Assembly (NCBI RefSeq): GCF_008367235.1
Contig: NZ_VTZS01000003.1
Span: forward strand, 558,001 to 622,000
Direction: 5' to 3'
Length of the DNA stretch: 64,000 nucleotides
Source: Pareuzebyella sediminis
Lineage (GTDB): Bacteria; Bacteroidota; Bacteroidia; Flavobacteriales; Flavobacteriaceae
The translations under genes were made by a program, and so were the position numbers. This document shows positions 45,978 to 54,921 of this stretch, piece after piece (the stretch's first letter is position 1; every line of letters begins with the position of its first letter). Under the pieces are notes generated by a model. The model was given only the letters and a program-made list of their open reading frames with translations. It made no database searches and was not told where the DNA came from.

Positions 45978-46664
45978 CTACACTAAGGGAGATCCTTTGT
46001 TGTATAAGGAAGGTATTGTTTTAGGGGAATAGAATTTTTCTATAAACTTGTGTTCAGAGAAAAAAGAATTGATTAGGGCGAGAAGAATGGCGACCAAATT
46101 TTTAGGAAGCACTTTCGTTCGGCTCAGAATCAACTTTATATGACCGATATGGTCAAGGTCATTTAGCCTTTCGAGGAACTCTGGTGATGCTTGGTCGGTA
46201 CTTAATAAATTGGTGACTTCGTCTAGTAATTGACGACCATGCCAAGGCAATTGTTCAAAGTCGGCGGCCCTAAAATCTTTCTTTTGTAAGCCCATTAAAT
46301 AGAAACCTCCGTCTACAGAGGGCCCCAAGACCGATTTGCCCGCTAGCAATTGCCCGTATGCGTTAAAAATATGTTCAGGTTTTAGCTGAGGGGCATCATT
46401 TCCGATGGTAATGATAATTTCGTATCCCGCTTCGAAAACTGATGTAATGGCGTTGACAAATCGTTCGCCGAATGAATCTCCTTTTTGAAGGTTCTCTGTG
46501 CAATGAATATAAGGTAACTTGGTTTTTTGAACGTTCAATATGGTTTGTCGCGTAAGCTCATTGAACAAGCCCTCACCATTCACAATACCTTTACGCAGCG
46601 CTTCTTTTTGAGAGGAGAGCGCAAAAATTAAAACGCAGGTATTCGGGGGAGGCGAAAAATGCAT
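45978..46664 (-). CDS. TIGR04282-type glycosyltransferase (DUF2064)
   Basis: The 228-residue protein has the small GT-A layout of the TIGR04282/DUF2064 family: LFNELTRQTILNV, GDSFGERFVNAITSVF, IIITIGNDAPQLKPEHI and the segment LGPSVDGGFYLMGL. Members occur beside ArsS and are thought to attach a sugar during arsenosugar synthesis. The usual N-terminal KxPxxGxxKTR segment is reduced here (QKEALRKGIVNG). It opens the leftward arsenosugar cluster. Confidence 0.8.
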   Translation of the reverse strand: MHFSPPPNTCVLIFALSSQKEALRKGIVNGEGLFNELTRQTILNVQKTKLPYIHCTENLQKGDSFGERFVNAITSVFEAGYEIIITIGNDAPQLKPEHIFNAYGQLLAGKSVLGPSVDGGFYLMGLQKKDFRAADFEQLPWHGRQLLDEVTNLLSTDQASPEFLERLNDLDHIGHIKLILSRTKVLPKNLVAILLALINSFFSEHKFIEKFYSPKTIPSLYNKGSPLV

Positions 46665-47061
46665 GTATTAAAAGGCTTGTTACTAAGGTACAATATTCAA
46701 GGTTCTTTATGTTGGTCGTCAATTCTTTTTCTTCCTGACATTCAATTTTTATTGTTGTTCAGGTTTAAATGGCGTCCGACCCATAAGTCGGTATTTGGTT
46801 TCTGAAGCATGCCCTATCTTTCTGTAAACTCCTTGAAGGGTCTAAAAAATTCGGTCAGATAAAGGCACCATATAGGTTTTTAGATGCTGGAGGTACCCGC
46901 CAGACCGATTAGTCTTAATAAACCCCTAAAAATCAATTAAATTTTAATTTTTTTTTAGCACCTGACAATGCCCTTCTGGCACAACGTTTGTCTTTTAAGC
47001 GTATGTTGATAGTACTACAGTAAATACATCACTGAATATTATAAAATAAAACGCAATTATT
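46665..47061. other. Divergent intergenic region upstream of the HtrA gene
   Basis: No coding frame. The region is 397 bases, with a long T tract near 46945-46957 and a sigma-54-like element at 46976-46991. No standard -7 element for the HtrA gene is evident, which makes the sigma-54 idea more interesting. Confidence 0.4.
46976..46991 (+). promoter_or_regulatory. Possible sigma-54 promoter of the HtrA gene
   Basis: cTGGCACAACGTTTGT has the -24 TGGCAC and a -12 TTGT in place of TTGC, with ten bases between the GG and the G of the -12 box. One base departs from consensus. The leader would be about 60 bases to the ATG at 47062. Confidence 0.45.
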
Positions 47062-48585
47062 ATGAGCACAAAAAGTAAGAACGCTTATGCGGTAAGAACT
47101 TATTTCTTTTCCGCTTTGATAGCCCTGACTGTCAGTTTGACCGTTATCGGGCTCAACAAATGGACTACAGAGGATGAAAGTAGTCCAATAACACATGCCA
47201 TTGAAGTGCCCGGTCAAAGGGTTTTGTATACGGCAGATGATGAAGGCAACATAAAACCACTTGATTTTACAGAAACTTCCCAAAAGGTTTTAGATGCTGT
47301 CGTACATATTAAGTCCACCCAAACAAATCCTCGCAGTGCTATGGGAGACGCACGACAGCTACCCGATCCTTTCAAGGAGTTTTTTGGTGACATGTTTAAA
47401 GGACAAGTTCCTGAGGGAGAAATGCCCTCCCGTCCCATGGTCGGTACCGGCTCAGGGGTTATCATCAACGATAAAGGGTATATCGTTACGAACAATCATG
47501 TGATTGAAAATGCAGATGAAGTTGAAGTCACCCTTTACGATAACGAGTCATATAAAGCAACAGTTATCGGAACGGATCCTTCAACCGATTTGGCGCTCTT
47601 GCAAATCAAGGCCGAAGGTCTTAAGGTGATGCCCCTTGTGAATTCCGACAAGGTAGAAGTGGGAGAATGGGTGTTGGCCGTGGGTAATCCTCTTGGCTTA
47701 AACTCTACGGTAACGGCCGGTATCGTAAGTGCTAAGGCAAGAAATATCAATATTAATAAGGATAAATTCGCTGTTGAAAGCTTCATTCAGACAGATGCAG
47801 CCATCAACCCTGGTAATAGCGGCGGAGCCTTGGTCGATCTTGATGGTAATTTGGTAGGCATCAATACGGCGATTGCCAGTAGAACGGGTACCTATACCGG
47901 ATATGGCTTTGCCGTACCGAGTAATATTGTTACCAAAGTCGTTGAAGACTTGCTAAAATACGGTAATGTTCAACGCGGCATGCTGGGAGTGAGTATCCGT
48001 ACCATGGATAGTCATTTGGCAAAAGAAAAAGATGTCGACTTTACCCACGGGGTATGGATCGAACAGGTCGGAGAAGAAAGTGCGGCTGATAAAGCAGGCA
48101 TAGAATCTGGGGATATCATCGTTAAAGTCGATGAGGTTTTAGTGGGAACTTCTCCAAGACTTCAGGAAATTATTGCCAGTAAAAGACCAGGCGACAAGGT
48201 AACGGTAACTGTAAACCGCAACGGAAAAGAAAAAGAGTTTGACGTTATTTTAGAAAACGCCAACGGCACTACGGATATCGTAAGAAAAGAGAAGAAAGAA
48301 GTTTTGAATCTTTTGGGGGCAGATTTTGAAACCTTGGATAGCGATGTTGCGAAGAAAATGGATATTGAGGGGGGCGTAAAAGTGGCACGACTATATCCTG
48401 GAAAGGTCAGAAAAGAGACCCAAATGCGCGAAGGATTTATTATCACCCATATCGATGGTAAAAAGGTCAAAGATATCGAAGATGTGGCCGACGCGCTAGA
48501 AGGTAAGAAGGGTGGTGTAATGTTGGAAGGAGTCTATGAAGGATCCCCCGACAAATATTATTATGCCATTGGAATGGATTCTTAA
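47062..48585 (+). CDS. Do-family periplasmic serine protease (DegP/HtrA)
   Basis: The 507-residue protein has an N-terminal membrane anchor/signal (about 15-32), a trypsin-like domain with catalytic triad H146 (TNNHV), D176 (STDLALL) and S253 (NPGNSGG), and two PDZ domains (about 305-400 and 420-500; GIESGDIIVKVD and GVKVARLYPGKVRKE). It degrades or refolds damaged proteins in the periplasm. It is alone between a possible sigma-54 promoter and the terminator at 48588-48613, which suits a stress gene. Confidence 0.93.
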   Translation: MSTKSKNAYAVRTYFFSALIALTVSLTVIGLNKWTTEDESSPITHAIEVPGQRVLYTADDEGNIKPLDFTETSQKVLDAVVHIKSTQTNPRSAMGDARQLPDPFKEFFGDMFKGQVPEGEMPSRPMVGTGSGVIINDKGYIVTNNHVIENADEVEVTLYDNESYKATVIGTDPSTDLALLQIKAEGLKVMPLVNSDKVEVGEWVLAVGNPLGLNSTVTAGIVSAKARNININKDKFAVESFIQTDAAINPGNSGGALVDLDGNLVGINTAIASRTGTYTGYGFAVPSNIVTKVVEDLLKYGNVQRGMLGVSIRTMDSHLAKEKDVDFTHGVWIEQVGEESAADKAGIESGDIIVKVDEVLVGTSPRLQEIIASKRPGDKVTVTVNRNGKEKEFDVILENANGTTDIVRKEKKEVLNLLGADFETLDSDVAKKMDIEGGVKVARLYPGKVRKETQMREGFIITHIDGKKVKDIEDVADALEGKKGGVMLEGVYEGSPDKYYYAIGMDS

Positions 48586-48587
48586 AT

Positions 48588-48613
48588 AAAAGGGGGCTTG
48601 AAAGCCTCCTTTT
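48588..48613 (+). terminator. Terminator of the HtrA gene
   Basis: AAAAGGGGGC (48588-48597) pairs with GCCTCCTTTT (48604-48613), with one G-T pair and a short loop, followed by a T run. Confidence 0.8.
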
Positions 48614-48694
48614 TTGTAGCCTATTTTTAATATGAAAAGGCAGAAAGAAAAACGATTCATAGTATCTTTAAGAAGAATTACCGATTAAACAAAA

Positions 48695-49621
48695 ATGAAT
48701 TTTAGGGACTATTATAGCATTTTGGGAGTAAAGCGCGATGCAGGCGAAAAGGAGATTAAGAAAGCCTATCGCAAACTTGCCATACAGTATCATCCCGATA
48801 AAACTAAAGGCGACAAAGCCTCGGAAGAAAAATTTAAGGAGATTTCCGAGGCCTATCAGGTATTGGGTAATGCCGAGAAACGAAAGCAGTATGATGCGTT
48901 AGGTTCCGATTGGGAACACTTTCAGCAATCGGGGGCGAGCTATGATGACTTCATGAATCAAAGGCGACAATATCGCCAAGACCAGAACCGCGGGCAAAAC
49001 AGAAGGTATGAATATACCTCGGGCTCTGAAGGTTTTGAAGAGGGTAGTGGTTTTTCCGATTTTTTCGAGGCTTTTTTTGGAGGAGGTGGTCAACGGGGCC
49101 GTACATCCCATGATTTCCCAGGAGCTGACGTTTCGGGTGAAATTGCGATTAGTTTTATGGAAGCCTACACGGGCACCGAACGTCTACTGGATGTTGACGG
49201 CAATAAAATAAAAATGAAGATCAAACCCGGCGCATATACAGGCTTGCAGCTTCGGGCAAAGGGAAAAGGACAAAAAGGAACTGGAACCAAGAGGGGAGAT
49301 TTGTATGTTAATGTTAGGGTCGAGCCACACCCTATTTTCAAAAGAGATGGTAACGACCTGAATGTAGAGATTCCTGTAGATGTTTTTAAAGCTATGTTAG
49401 GTGGAAAGCAGGAGGTGATAACGCTTTCAGGGAAAGTCAATATAACAATTCCCGAAGGCACGCAGAATGGTAAAAAGGTGCGTTTGAAGGGAAAGGGAAT
49501 GCCCGTGTATGGAAAATCGGGGCACTATGGAGACCTCTACGTCACCTTAAGCGTTGAGCTCCCTAAGAATTTAAGCCCTAAACAAAAAGAATTATTAAAA
49601 CAAGCAAGAGACAGCCGGTAA
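48695..49621 (+). CDS. J-domain co-chaperone, CbpA-like
   Basis: The 308-residue protein has an N-terminal J domain with the HPD motif (YHPDK near residue 33) and the KKAYRKLA helix, a Gly/Phe-rich linker (about 105-150) and the two beta-sandwich substrate domains of type II Hsp40. The Cys-rich zinc finger of DnaJ is absent, so CbpA/DjlA-type is better than DnaJ. It stimulates the DnaK ATPase and hands over clients. It is followed 18 bases later by the thioredoxin gene. Confidence 0.9.
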   Translation: MNFRDYYSILGVKRDAGEKEIKKAYRKLAIQYHPDKTKGDKASEEKFKEISEAYQVLGNAEKRKQYDALGSDWEHFQQSGASYDDFMNQRRQYRQDQNRGQNRRYEYTSGSEGFEEGSGFSDFFEAFFGGGGQRGRTSHDFPGADVSGEIAISFMEAYTGTERLLDVDGNKIKMKIKPGAYTGLQLRAKGKGQKGTGTKRGDLYVNVRVEPHPIFKRDGNDLNVEIPVDVFKAMLGGKQEVITLSGKVNITIPEGTQNGKKVRLKGKGMPVYGKSGHYGDLYVTLSVELPKNLSPKQKELLKQARDSR

Positions 49622-49639
49622 GGCCTAAAAGCAAATACT

Positions 49640-49939
49640 ATGAAAGGAAATTTCAACAGACTCATCAATTCGGAAGTACCGGTTCTAATCGATTTTTATG
49701 CCGATTGGTGCGGCCCATGCAAAATACAGGCGCCCATTCTAAAGGAAGTGTCGGAAATCATTGGGGATAAGGCAAAGATCATTAAAGTTGACGTAGACAA
49801 AAACCAAGAGGTTGCCAATCGCTTTCAGATTAGAAGTATTCCGACCCTTATGATGTTCAAGAAAGGCGAAACTGTTTGGCGAAAATCCGGTGTGGCGGAT
49901 AAAAATGAGTTGTTATCGGTTTTTAATACTAACAGCTGA
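49640..49939 (+). CDS. trxA: Thioredoxin
   Basis: A 99-residue protein, slightly shorter than E. coli thioredoxin, with the redox site WCGPC (W23 to C27) and the cis-Pro segment IRSIPTLMMFKKGE. No signal peptide, so it is cytosolic and reduces disulfides. It forms a tight run with the J protein and the following hypothetical gene (3 bases apart). Confidence 0.93.
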   Translation: MKGNFNRLINSEVPVLIDFYADWCGPCKIQAPILKEVSEIIGDKAKIIKVDVDKNQEVANRFQIRSIPTLMMFKKGETVWRKSGVADKNELLSVFNTNS

Positions 49940-49942
49940 AAC

Positions 49943-50308
49943 ATGGAAACTATTGTACTCTTCGACACAAGGTTAAAGGCGGTTTTAGAGGCGTTTAATG
50001 AAGCCTTGACCCATCGCGAACTTTGTTATGATTTGAGCACCTTGACGCACTATGGTTTTTCGGGTTCCGATGAGATTAATCTGGCCTTAAAAAGAACCAT
50101 GTCCGTTTTCAAGGGTTTGGGAATCGATCCTAAACAACACTTCGGCTACTTTTATAGGGTAGACATTTCAAAAGGGCAAACCTCTAGGCAATGGAGAGCC
50201 TCTAAACTAGGTTTTTATCTGGTGCTTTCTAATGGTCTTCCGAGAAATCCCTACACAGGGGCCCTTCAGCTTGAGATGCTAAACGCATTTCTTGAGAAAT
50301 TACAGTAG
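49943..50308 (+). CDS. Hypothetical protein of the thioredoxin gene cluster
   Basis: I do not recognise this 121-residue soluble protein. It is of mixed alpha/beta type, with an N-terminal helix-rich part (LKAVLEAFNEALTHRELCYDL) and conserved-looking YFYRVDISKGQTSRQWRASKLG. The layout is consistent with a real gene: it follows trxA by 3 bases and precedes the patatin gene closely. No motif indicates a role. Confidence 0.6.
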   Translation: METIVLFDTRLKAVLEAFNEALTHRELCYDLSTLTHYGFSGSDEINLALKRTMSVFKGLGIDPKQHFGYFYRVDISKGQTSRQWRASKLGFYLVLSNGLPRNPYTGALQLEMLNAFLEKLQ

Positions 50309-50351
50309 CTATATGCCCAAACACACACTGGTGAATATTGACACTAACAGG

Positions 50352-51113
50352 ATGAAATCCGTAGGCTTGGTACTTTCCGGAGGTGGCGTACGGGGGATGG
50401 CACATATTGGCCTCATCAAGGCCCTTAACGAGCGAAATATTTCTGCCCAAGTGGTCAGTGGGAGCAGTGTGGGTGCCTTAGTGGGTGCGCTGTATGCGAA
50501 TGAAAATTCGGTAGATGACATGCTGACCTTTTTCAAGGAAACACCCTTGTTCAAATATAGCTTTTTGACCATTTTGAAACCAGGCTTCATAGATACCGAT
50601 AGATATGTTAAGGTGTTTAGGGCATATTTCCCCGAAAATAGTTTTAAGGCTTTAAAACGGGAACTTCATATTGTAGCCACGAATCTCCAAAAAGGGGAAC
50701 AACTTTTTTTCTCCGATGGGGAGTTGATTCGGCCTCTTTTGGCATCAGCTGCTTTACCTCCCGTATTCAGTCCCGTCGAAATCGAAAATCAGTTATTTGC
50801 CGATGGAGGTATTATGAACAATTTTCCCCTGGAGCCGGTCGTAGATAAAGCCGACTTTATTATCGGCAGCAACGTTTCTGCAATAGGCGAACTTCATAAG
50901 AACGCACTGAAGAACTCCCTACAAATCACGGGGCGGGTTACGGGACTTATGATTTATGCAATCAACCACCAAAAATTAGAGGCCTGCGATTTTTTAGTGG
51001 AATATGAGGAACTCGAAAAAATTGGGGTTTTAGATCGGAAAGGCATTGAGAAGGCTTATCAAATCGGCTATGAATATGCTTCTAAAAAGCTTGATGAGCT
51101 AATAAAAAAATAG
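50352..51113 (+). CDS. Patatin-like phospholipase
   Basis: From the ATG at 50352 the protein has 253 residues and opens straight into the first strand, VGLVLSGGGVRGMAHIGL, which holds the oxyanion loop GGGVRG. The nucleophile Ser lies in SGSSVGALVG (GxSxG), and the catalytic Asp in FADGGIMNNFP (DGG). All parts are intact, so a serine lipase/phospholipase activity is likely. The frame is open further upstream (ATG 50313 is an alternative). No signal peptide is seen, so it acts in the cytosol. Confidence 0.87.
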   Translation: MKSVGLVLSGGGVRGMAHIGLIKALNERNISAQVVSGSSVGALVGALYANENSVDDMLTFFKETPLFKYSFLTILKPGFIDTDRYVKVFRAYFPENSFKALKRELHIVATNLQKGEQLFFSDGELIRPLLASAALPPVFSPVEIENQLFADGGIMNNFPLEPVVDKADFIIGSNVSAIGELHKNALKNSLQITGRVTGLMIYAINHQKLEACDFLVEYEELEKIGVLDRKGIEKAYQIGYEYASKKLDELIKK

Positions 51114-51214
51114 AAAAGTGGCCCCGCTCCAACTCATAGTCAATTTCGCTCGGAAGAGTTATACAATGAACGGAACGTTAGCTTAAATTACACCAGTACT
51201 GGGCCAAAACCAAT

Positions 51215-52264
51215 TTATACATCATCGTAATCGACCTTTAAAATAGGTGTTGTCGGCAACGCTTGACAAGTCAAGACGAACCCTTCGGCAATCTCGCCAT
51301 CGGTCAATATCTGATTTTTCACCATTTCGGCAGCGCCTTCTGTAATTCGTGCTATACAACTACTACAGACCCCGCCTTGGCAAGAATAGGGTGCGTCGAT
51401 GTTTTCTTTCAATACGGCATCCAAGACACGTTCTTTTTTATCCATGACCAGATTAAATTCTTCATCATCGACAGTGACCGTCAATTGGGTCTGACCTTCC
51501 ACATCTACCGGTAGTTCATCTAGAATTTCGGTGGTGGTAAACAGTTCAAAGTGAATTTTATCTTTTGGTATCTCCTTTTCTTGTAGCGTATCTGAAACCA
51601 AATTGATCATGGTTTCTGGACCACAGAGATAATAGGCATTGAAAACAGTATCCTTATGCTTGTTTTTTAGGGCATAATTGACCGTTGAAGCATCAATACG
51701 GCCGAACAAAGAATCATCTTCTTGAGTCTGGCTGGTAATGAAGTAAACGAAAAATCGATCGGAATGGTCCAGCTCTAATTTTACCAAATCGGTATAGAAC
51801 ATGGTTTCTTCGTAGGATTTATTCCCGTAAACAAGCACGAACTTACTTTTCGGATGACTGTTGAGCACGGCCTTTGCAATGCTCATGATAGGGGTTATCC
51901 CGCTTCCCGCCGCAAAGGCCGCAACATTCTCCGGACTCCCCGTAGGTGAAAAGGTAAAACGTCCTTCAGGAGCCATCACCTCAAGCGTATCTCCTTCTTT
52001 TAACTTCGTATGGGCATAATCGGAGAAGCCTCCCTTATCAACTTTTTTGACACCGATAGTAAAACAGTCGCTTTTGGGCGAAGAACATATCGAATAGGCC
52101 CTGCGTAATTCCTTACCTTTAATTTCTTTTTTAATAGTAATATATTGCCCTGGAAGAAAATCAAAGGTTTGTATCAAATCTTTGGGAATGGTAAAGGTAA
52201 TTGCCACTGAATTAGGAGTGAGCGGCTTGATATGCTTGACGGTTAGGGGATGAAATTGGGCCAT
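51215..52264 (-). CDS. Ferredoxin-NADP reductase-like flavoprotein with C-terminal [2Fe-2S] domain
   Basis: From the ATG at 52264 the protein has 349 residues. Order: FAD domain with RRAYSICSS, NAD(P) domain with GSGITPIMS and YLCGPETMI, then a plant-type [2Fe-2S] ferredoxin domain with CQGGVCSSC and a fourth Cys in LTCQA. This is the PaaE/HmpX arrangement used to feed electrons from NAD(P)H to oxygenases or other acceptors. The acceptor is unknown because no oxygenase gene lies beside it. The upstream Met at 52294 is less likely. Confidence 0.87.
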   Translation of the reverse strand: MAQFHPLTVKHIKPLTPNSVAITFTIPKDLIQTFDFLPGQYITIKKEIKGKELRRAYSICSSPKSDCFTIGVKKVDKGGFSDYAHTKLKEGDTLEVMAPEGRFTFSPTGSPENVAAFAAGSGITPIMSIAKAVLNSHPKSKFVLVYGNKSYEETMFYTDLVKLELDHSDRFFVYFITSQTQEDDSLFGRIDASTVNYALKNKHKDTVFNAYYLCGPETMINLVSDTLQEKEIPKDKIHFELFTTTEILDELPVDVEGQTQLTVTVDDEEFNLVMDKKERVLDAVLKENIDAPYSCQGGVCSSCIARITEGAAEMVKNQILTDGEIAEGFVLTCQALPTTPILKVDYDDV

Positions 52265-52400
52265 AAAATCTGGTTTTGGTCTAATGGACAGCAAAATTAA
52301 GCATTAGGTGGTCGTTTTAAAACGGAATTTCTAAAAAATCTGGTATTGAAGTAACAAAACAAATATTTTAGAGACCAACAAAACCAAAGTTGGGTAACTT

Positions 52401-53873
52401 ATGTTCAAACACTTTATCATCCTGCAATGGAAATCGTTTATTAGATCAGCTTCGTTCAAAGCCAATCTGATGCTAAAGATTTTTATGGGGTTTATGGCCT
52501 TGTATTTCATTGTGATTTTTACGTCATTGGGTATAGGGTCGTATTACCTTATAGAAAAGCAAGATTTGGGCGATCCGCTTCAGGTTGTGAATAAGTACCT
52601 TATTTATTATCTAGTGATTGATTTGGCGTTCCGTTATGCGATTCAGAAAATGCCAATCACTAACATCAAACCGTTATTATATCTGCCTATTACTACGAAT
52701 AAAATCGTTCACTTTTCTTTGGTAAAGACGGCGATTTCGTTCTTTAATCTGGTACATTCCTTTTTCTTTGTTCCCTTTTCGATTGTGTTAGTAATAGAAG
52801 GTTATGCCCCCTTAGGGGTTATCGGTTGGCATTTGGCGATGATGGCCCTTTTTTATTCGAACAATTTTTTAAATGTACTATTGAACAATAAGGACAGTGT
52901 ACTCATTCCGATAGCTGGCATTTTTACTGTTTTGGTAATAAGCCAGTATTATGGGTTCTTTGATATTACGGTCTACATGGCCCCGGTATTTCAAGCATTT
53001 TATAATTCCCCATGGTTTACCCTATTGCCATGGGCTTTAGCGATATTCCTTTATTTCACTGCCTTCACCTATTTTAAGAAGCACATGTATCTCGATGCGG
53101 GCCTGTCGCAAAAAAAGACCTTCGCCAAAACCGAAGATTTTACATGGCTCGACCGTTTTGGCAGTTTGGCTATTTTCTTAAAGAACGATATTAAGCTTAT
53201 CAAAAGAAACAAACGCTCAAAAATGACCGTTCTTACCAGTATTTTGTTTTTGTTTTATGGCTTGTTGTTCTTTACTGGGGCTATAGAATCTTACGATGGC
53301 CCTGTTTGGAAAATTTTTGCCGGTATTTTTATTTCAGGCGGGTTTTTATTTACATTCGGCCAGTTCGTGCCCAGTTGGGACAGTTCATACTACCCTCTCC
53401 TGATGAGCCAGAACATCACCTATAAAGACTATTTGAATTCAAAATGGTATTTGGTCGTAATCGCTACTTTGATAAGTACCCTAATTGCCGCTTTTTATCT
53501 CTACTTTGGTTGGGATGCATATTTGGCTGTTTTGGTCGGCGCCGTATATAACATGGGTGTGAACTCTTATCTGGTGCTTTGGGGTGGGGCGTATATCAAG
53601 ACTCCGATTGACCTTACCTCCAATAAGAAAGCCTTTGGCGACAAACAGTCGTTCAATCTCAAGACCATGTTGTTGACCATGCCGAAATTGGTATTACCGT
53701 TGATGATCTACGGTGTCGGACACTATACGATTAGCCCTACCGCAGGTTATATCTTTGTGGTATTGACCGGTATCGCTGGCTTCGCCTTTAAAAACTATGT
53801 TTTCAAAAAAATTGAAAAAATCTATAAAAAGGAAAAGTATAAAACCTTATTGGCCTATAAACAGGCTTCTTAG
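52401..53873 (+). CDS. DUF5687 family ABC-type permease
   Basis: The 490-residue protein has about 12 hydrophobic helices, and the N-terminal FIILQWKSFIRSASF segment resembles ABC-2 type permeases; I recognise the family as DUF5687. It likely exports a lipid, drug or peptide together with the ATPase encoded next. The two genes are in the same direction; the ATPase start lies 28 bases after this stop. The substrate is unknown. Confidence 0.8.
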   Translation: MFKHFIILQWKSFIRSASFKANLMLKIFMGFMALYFIVIFTSLGIGSYYLIEKQDLGDPLQVVNKYLIYYLVIDLAFRYAIQKMPITNIKPLLYLPITTNKIVHFSLVKTAISFFNLVHSFFFVPFSIVLVIEGYAPLGVIGWHLAMMALFYSNNFLNVLLNNKDSVLIPIAGIFTVLVISQYYGFFDITVYMAPVFQAFYNSPWFTLLPWALAIFLYFTAFTYFKKHMYLDAGLSQKKTFAKTEDFTWLDRFGSLAIFLKNDIKLIKRNKRSKMTVLTSILFLFYGLLFFTGAIESYDGPVWKIFAGIFISGGFLFTFGQFVPSWDSSYYPLLMSQNITYKDYLNSKWYLVVIATLISTLIAAFYLYFGWDAYLAVLVGAVYNMGVNSYLVLWGGAYIKTPIDLTSNKKAFGDKQSFNLKTMLLTMPKLVLPLMIYGVGHYTISPTAGYIFVVLTGIAGFAFKNYVFKKIEKIYKKEKYKTLLAYKQAS

Positions 53874-53901
53874 ATCTACAATGTACATTTGTTTTTTAAT
53901 T

Positions 53902-54597
53902 ATGATAGAAGCAGAGCATCTTACTAAAAGATATAACGATCAAGTAGTCTTGAACCTTGAAAATTTGGAAATCCCCAGAGGCCAAAGTTTCGGACTTGTT
54001 GGCAATAACGGAGCGGGAAAGACCACCTTTTTTAGCCTTTTACTCGATTTAATTCAACCGACTACAGGTCATATTATTAGCAACGGGGTGCGGGTAGATC
54101 AAAGCGAAGCTTGGAAATCATTTACCTCTTCCTTTATTGATGAATCCTTTTTAATCGGCTATCTCACACCGGAAGAATACTTTTATTTCATTGGAGAACT
54201 TCGGGGCCGAAACAAGGCCGACATAGACGCATTTTTGGTGCAGTTCGAAGATTTTTTTCATGGCGAAATTTTAGGGCAGAAGAAATATTTGCGTGATTTA
54301 TCAAAAGGAAATCAAAAAAAGGCAGGCATTGTCGCTTCCTTTATTGGAAACCCCCAAGTAGTGATATTGGATGAACCTTTTGCCAACTTGGATCCTACGA
54401 CCCAAATTCGTTTAAAGGGTATTATCAAAGATTTAGCGGCAAAGGAAAAAGTCACGGTTTTGGTTTCCAGTCACGATCTTATACATGTTACAGAGGTATG
54501 CGAACGAATTGTGGTATTGAACAAAGGGGAAATCGTAAGAGACATACGGACTTCTGCGGAAACCCTTAAAGAATTGGAGTCCTTTTTTGCGGGTTAA
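53902..54597 (+). CDS. ABC transporter ATP-binding protein
   Basis: From the ATG at 53902 the protein has 231 residues. Walker A is GNNGAGKTT (34-42), the signature is LSKGNQKK, Walker B is VVILDEPFANLDP and the H loop is SSHDL. It powers the DUF5687 permease. Upstream in-frame Mets at 53797 and 53881 would lie inside or just after the permease gene and are less fitting. Confidence 0.9.
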   Translation: MIEAEHLTKRYNDQVVLNLENLEIPRGQSFGLVGNNGAGKTTFFSLLLDLIQPTTGHIISNGVRVDQSEAWKSFTSSFIDESFLIGYLTPEEYFYFIGELRGRNKADIDAFLVQFEDFFHGEILGQKKYLRDLSKGNQKKAGIVASFIGNPQVVILDEPFANLDPTTQIRLKGIIKDLAAKEKVTVLVSSHDLIHVTEVCERIVVLNKGEIVRDIRTSAETLKELESFFAG

Positions 54598-54921
54598 GTT
54601 TTTAAAACCCGTGGTAAGAAAGGCACTTTAAAGATGTTGTACAGAAATGTCTAAAACTGACCAAAAAGTCGGTTATCCTAAATCGAAAGTAAGTCTTCAG
54701 ATCTTTCAGCGTCGATGTAATTGACTGAAGTGGCGGTAAAGGTAGTTGTCACCCACTATTTTTTATCAATTATCAAGGGCTATGAACTAACCGGTCTGTG
54801 AAAACCGGACCAATTATTTTATATGTTCTAATACAGAACCAAGTAAAAGTGTATTTTATCGATGAACTACATAATAATCTGGTTCTTTTTCAGTTAAAGT
54901 AAAGTACCTAGTAAATCAATT
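54598..54921. other. Intergenic region between the ABC pair and porW
   Basis: No coding frame. CTTCAG (from 54694) can pair with CTGAAG about 30 bases later, and CCGGT/ACCGG form a small hairpin near 54792-54809. Neither is followed by a T run. I find no clear -7 element for porW. Confidence 0.35.
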
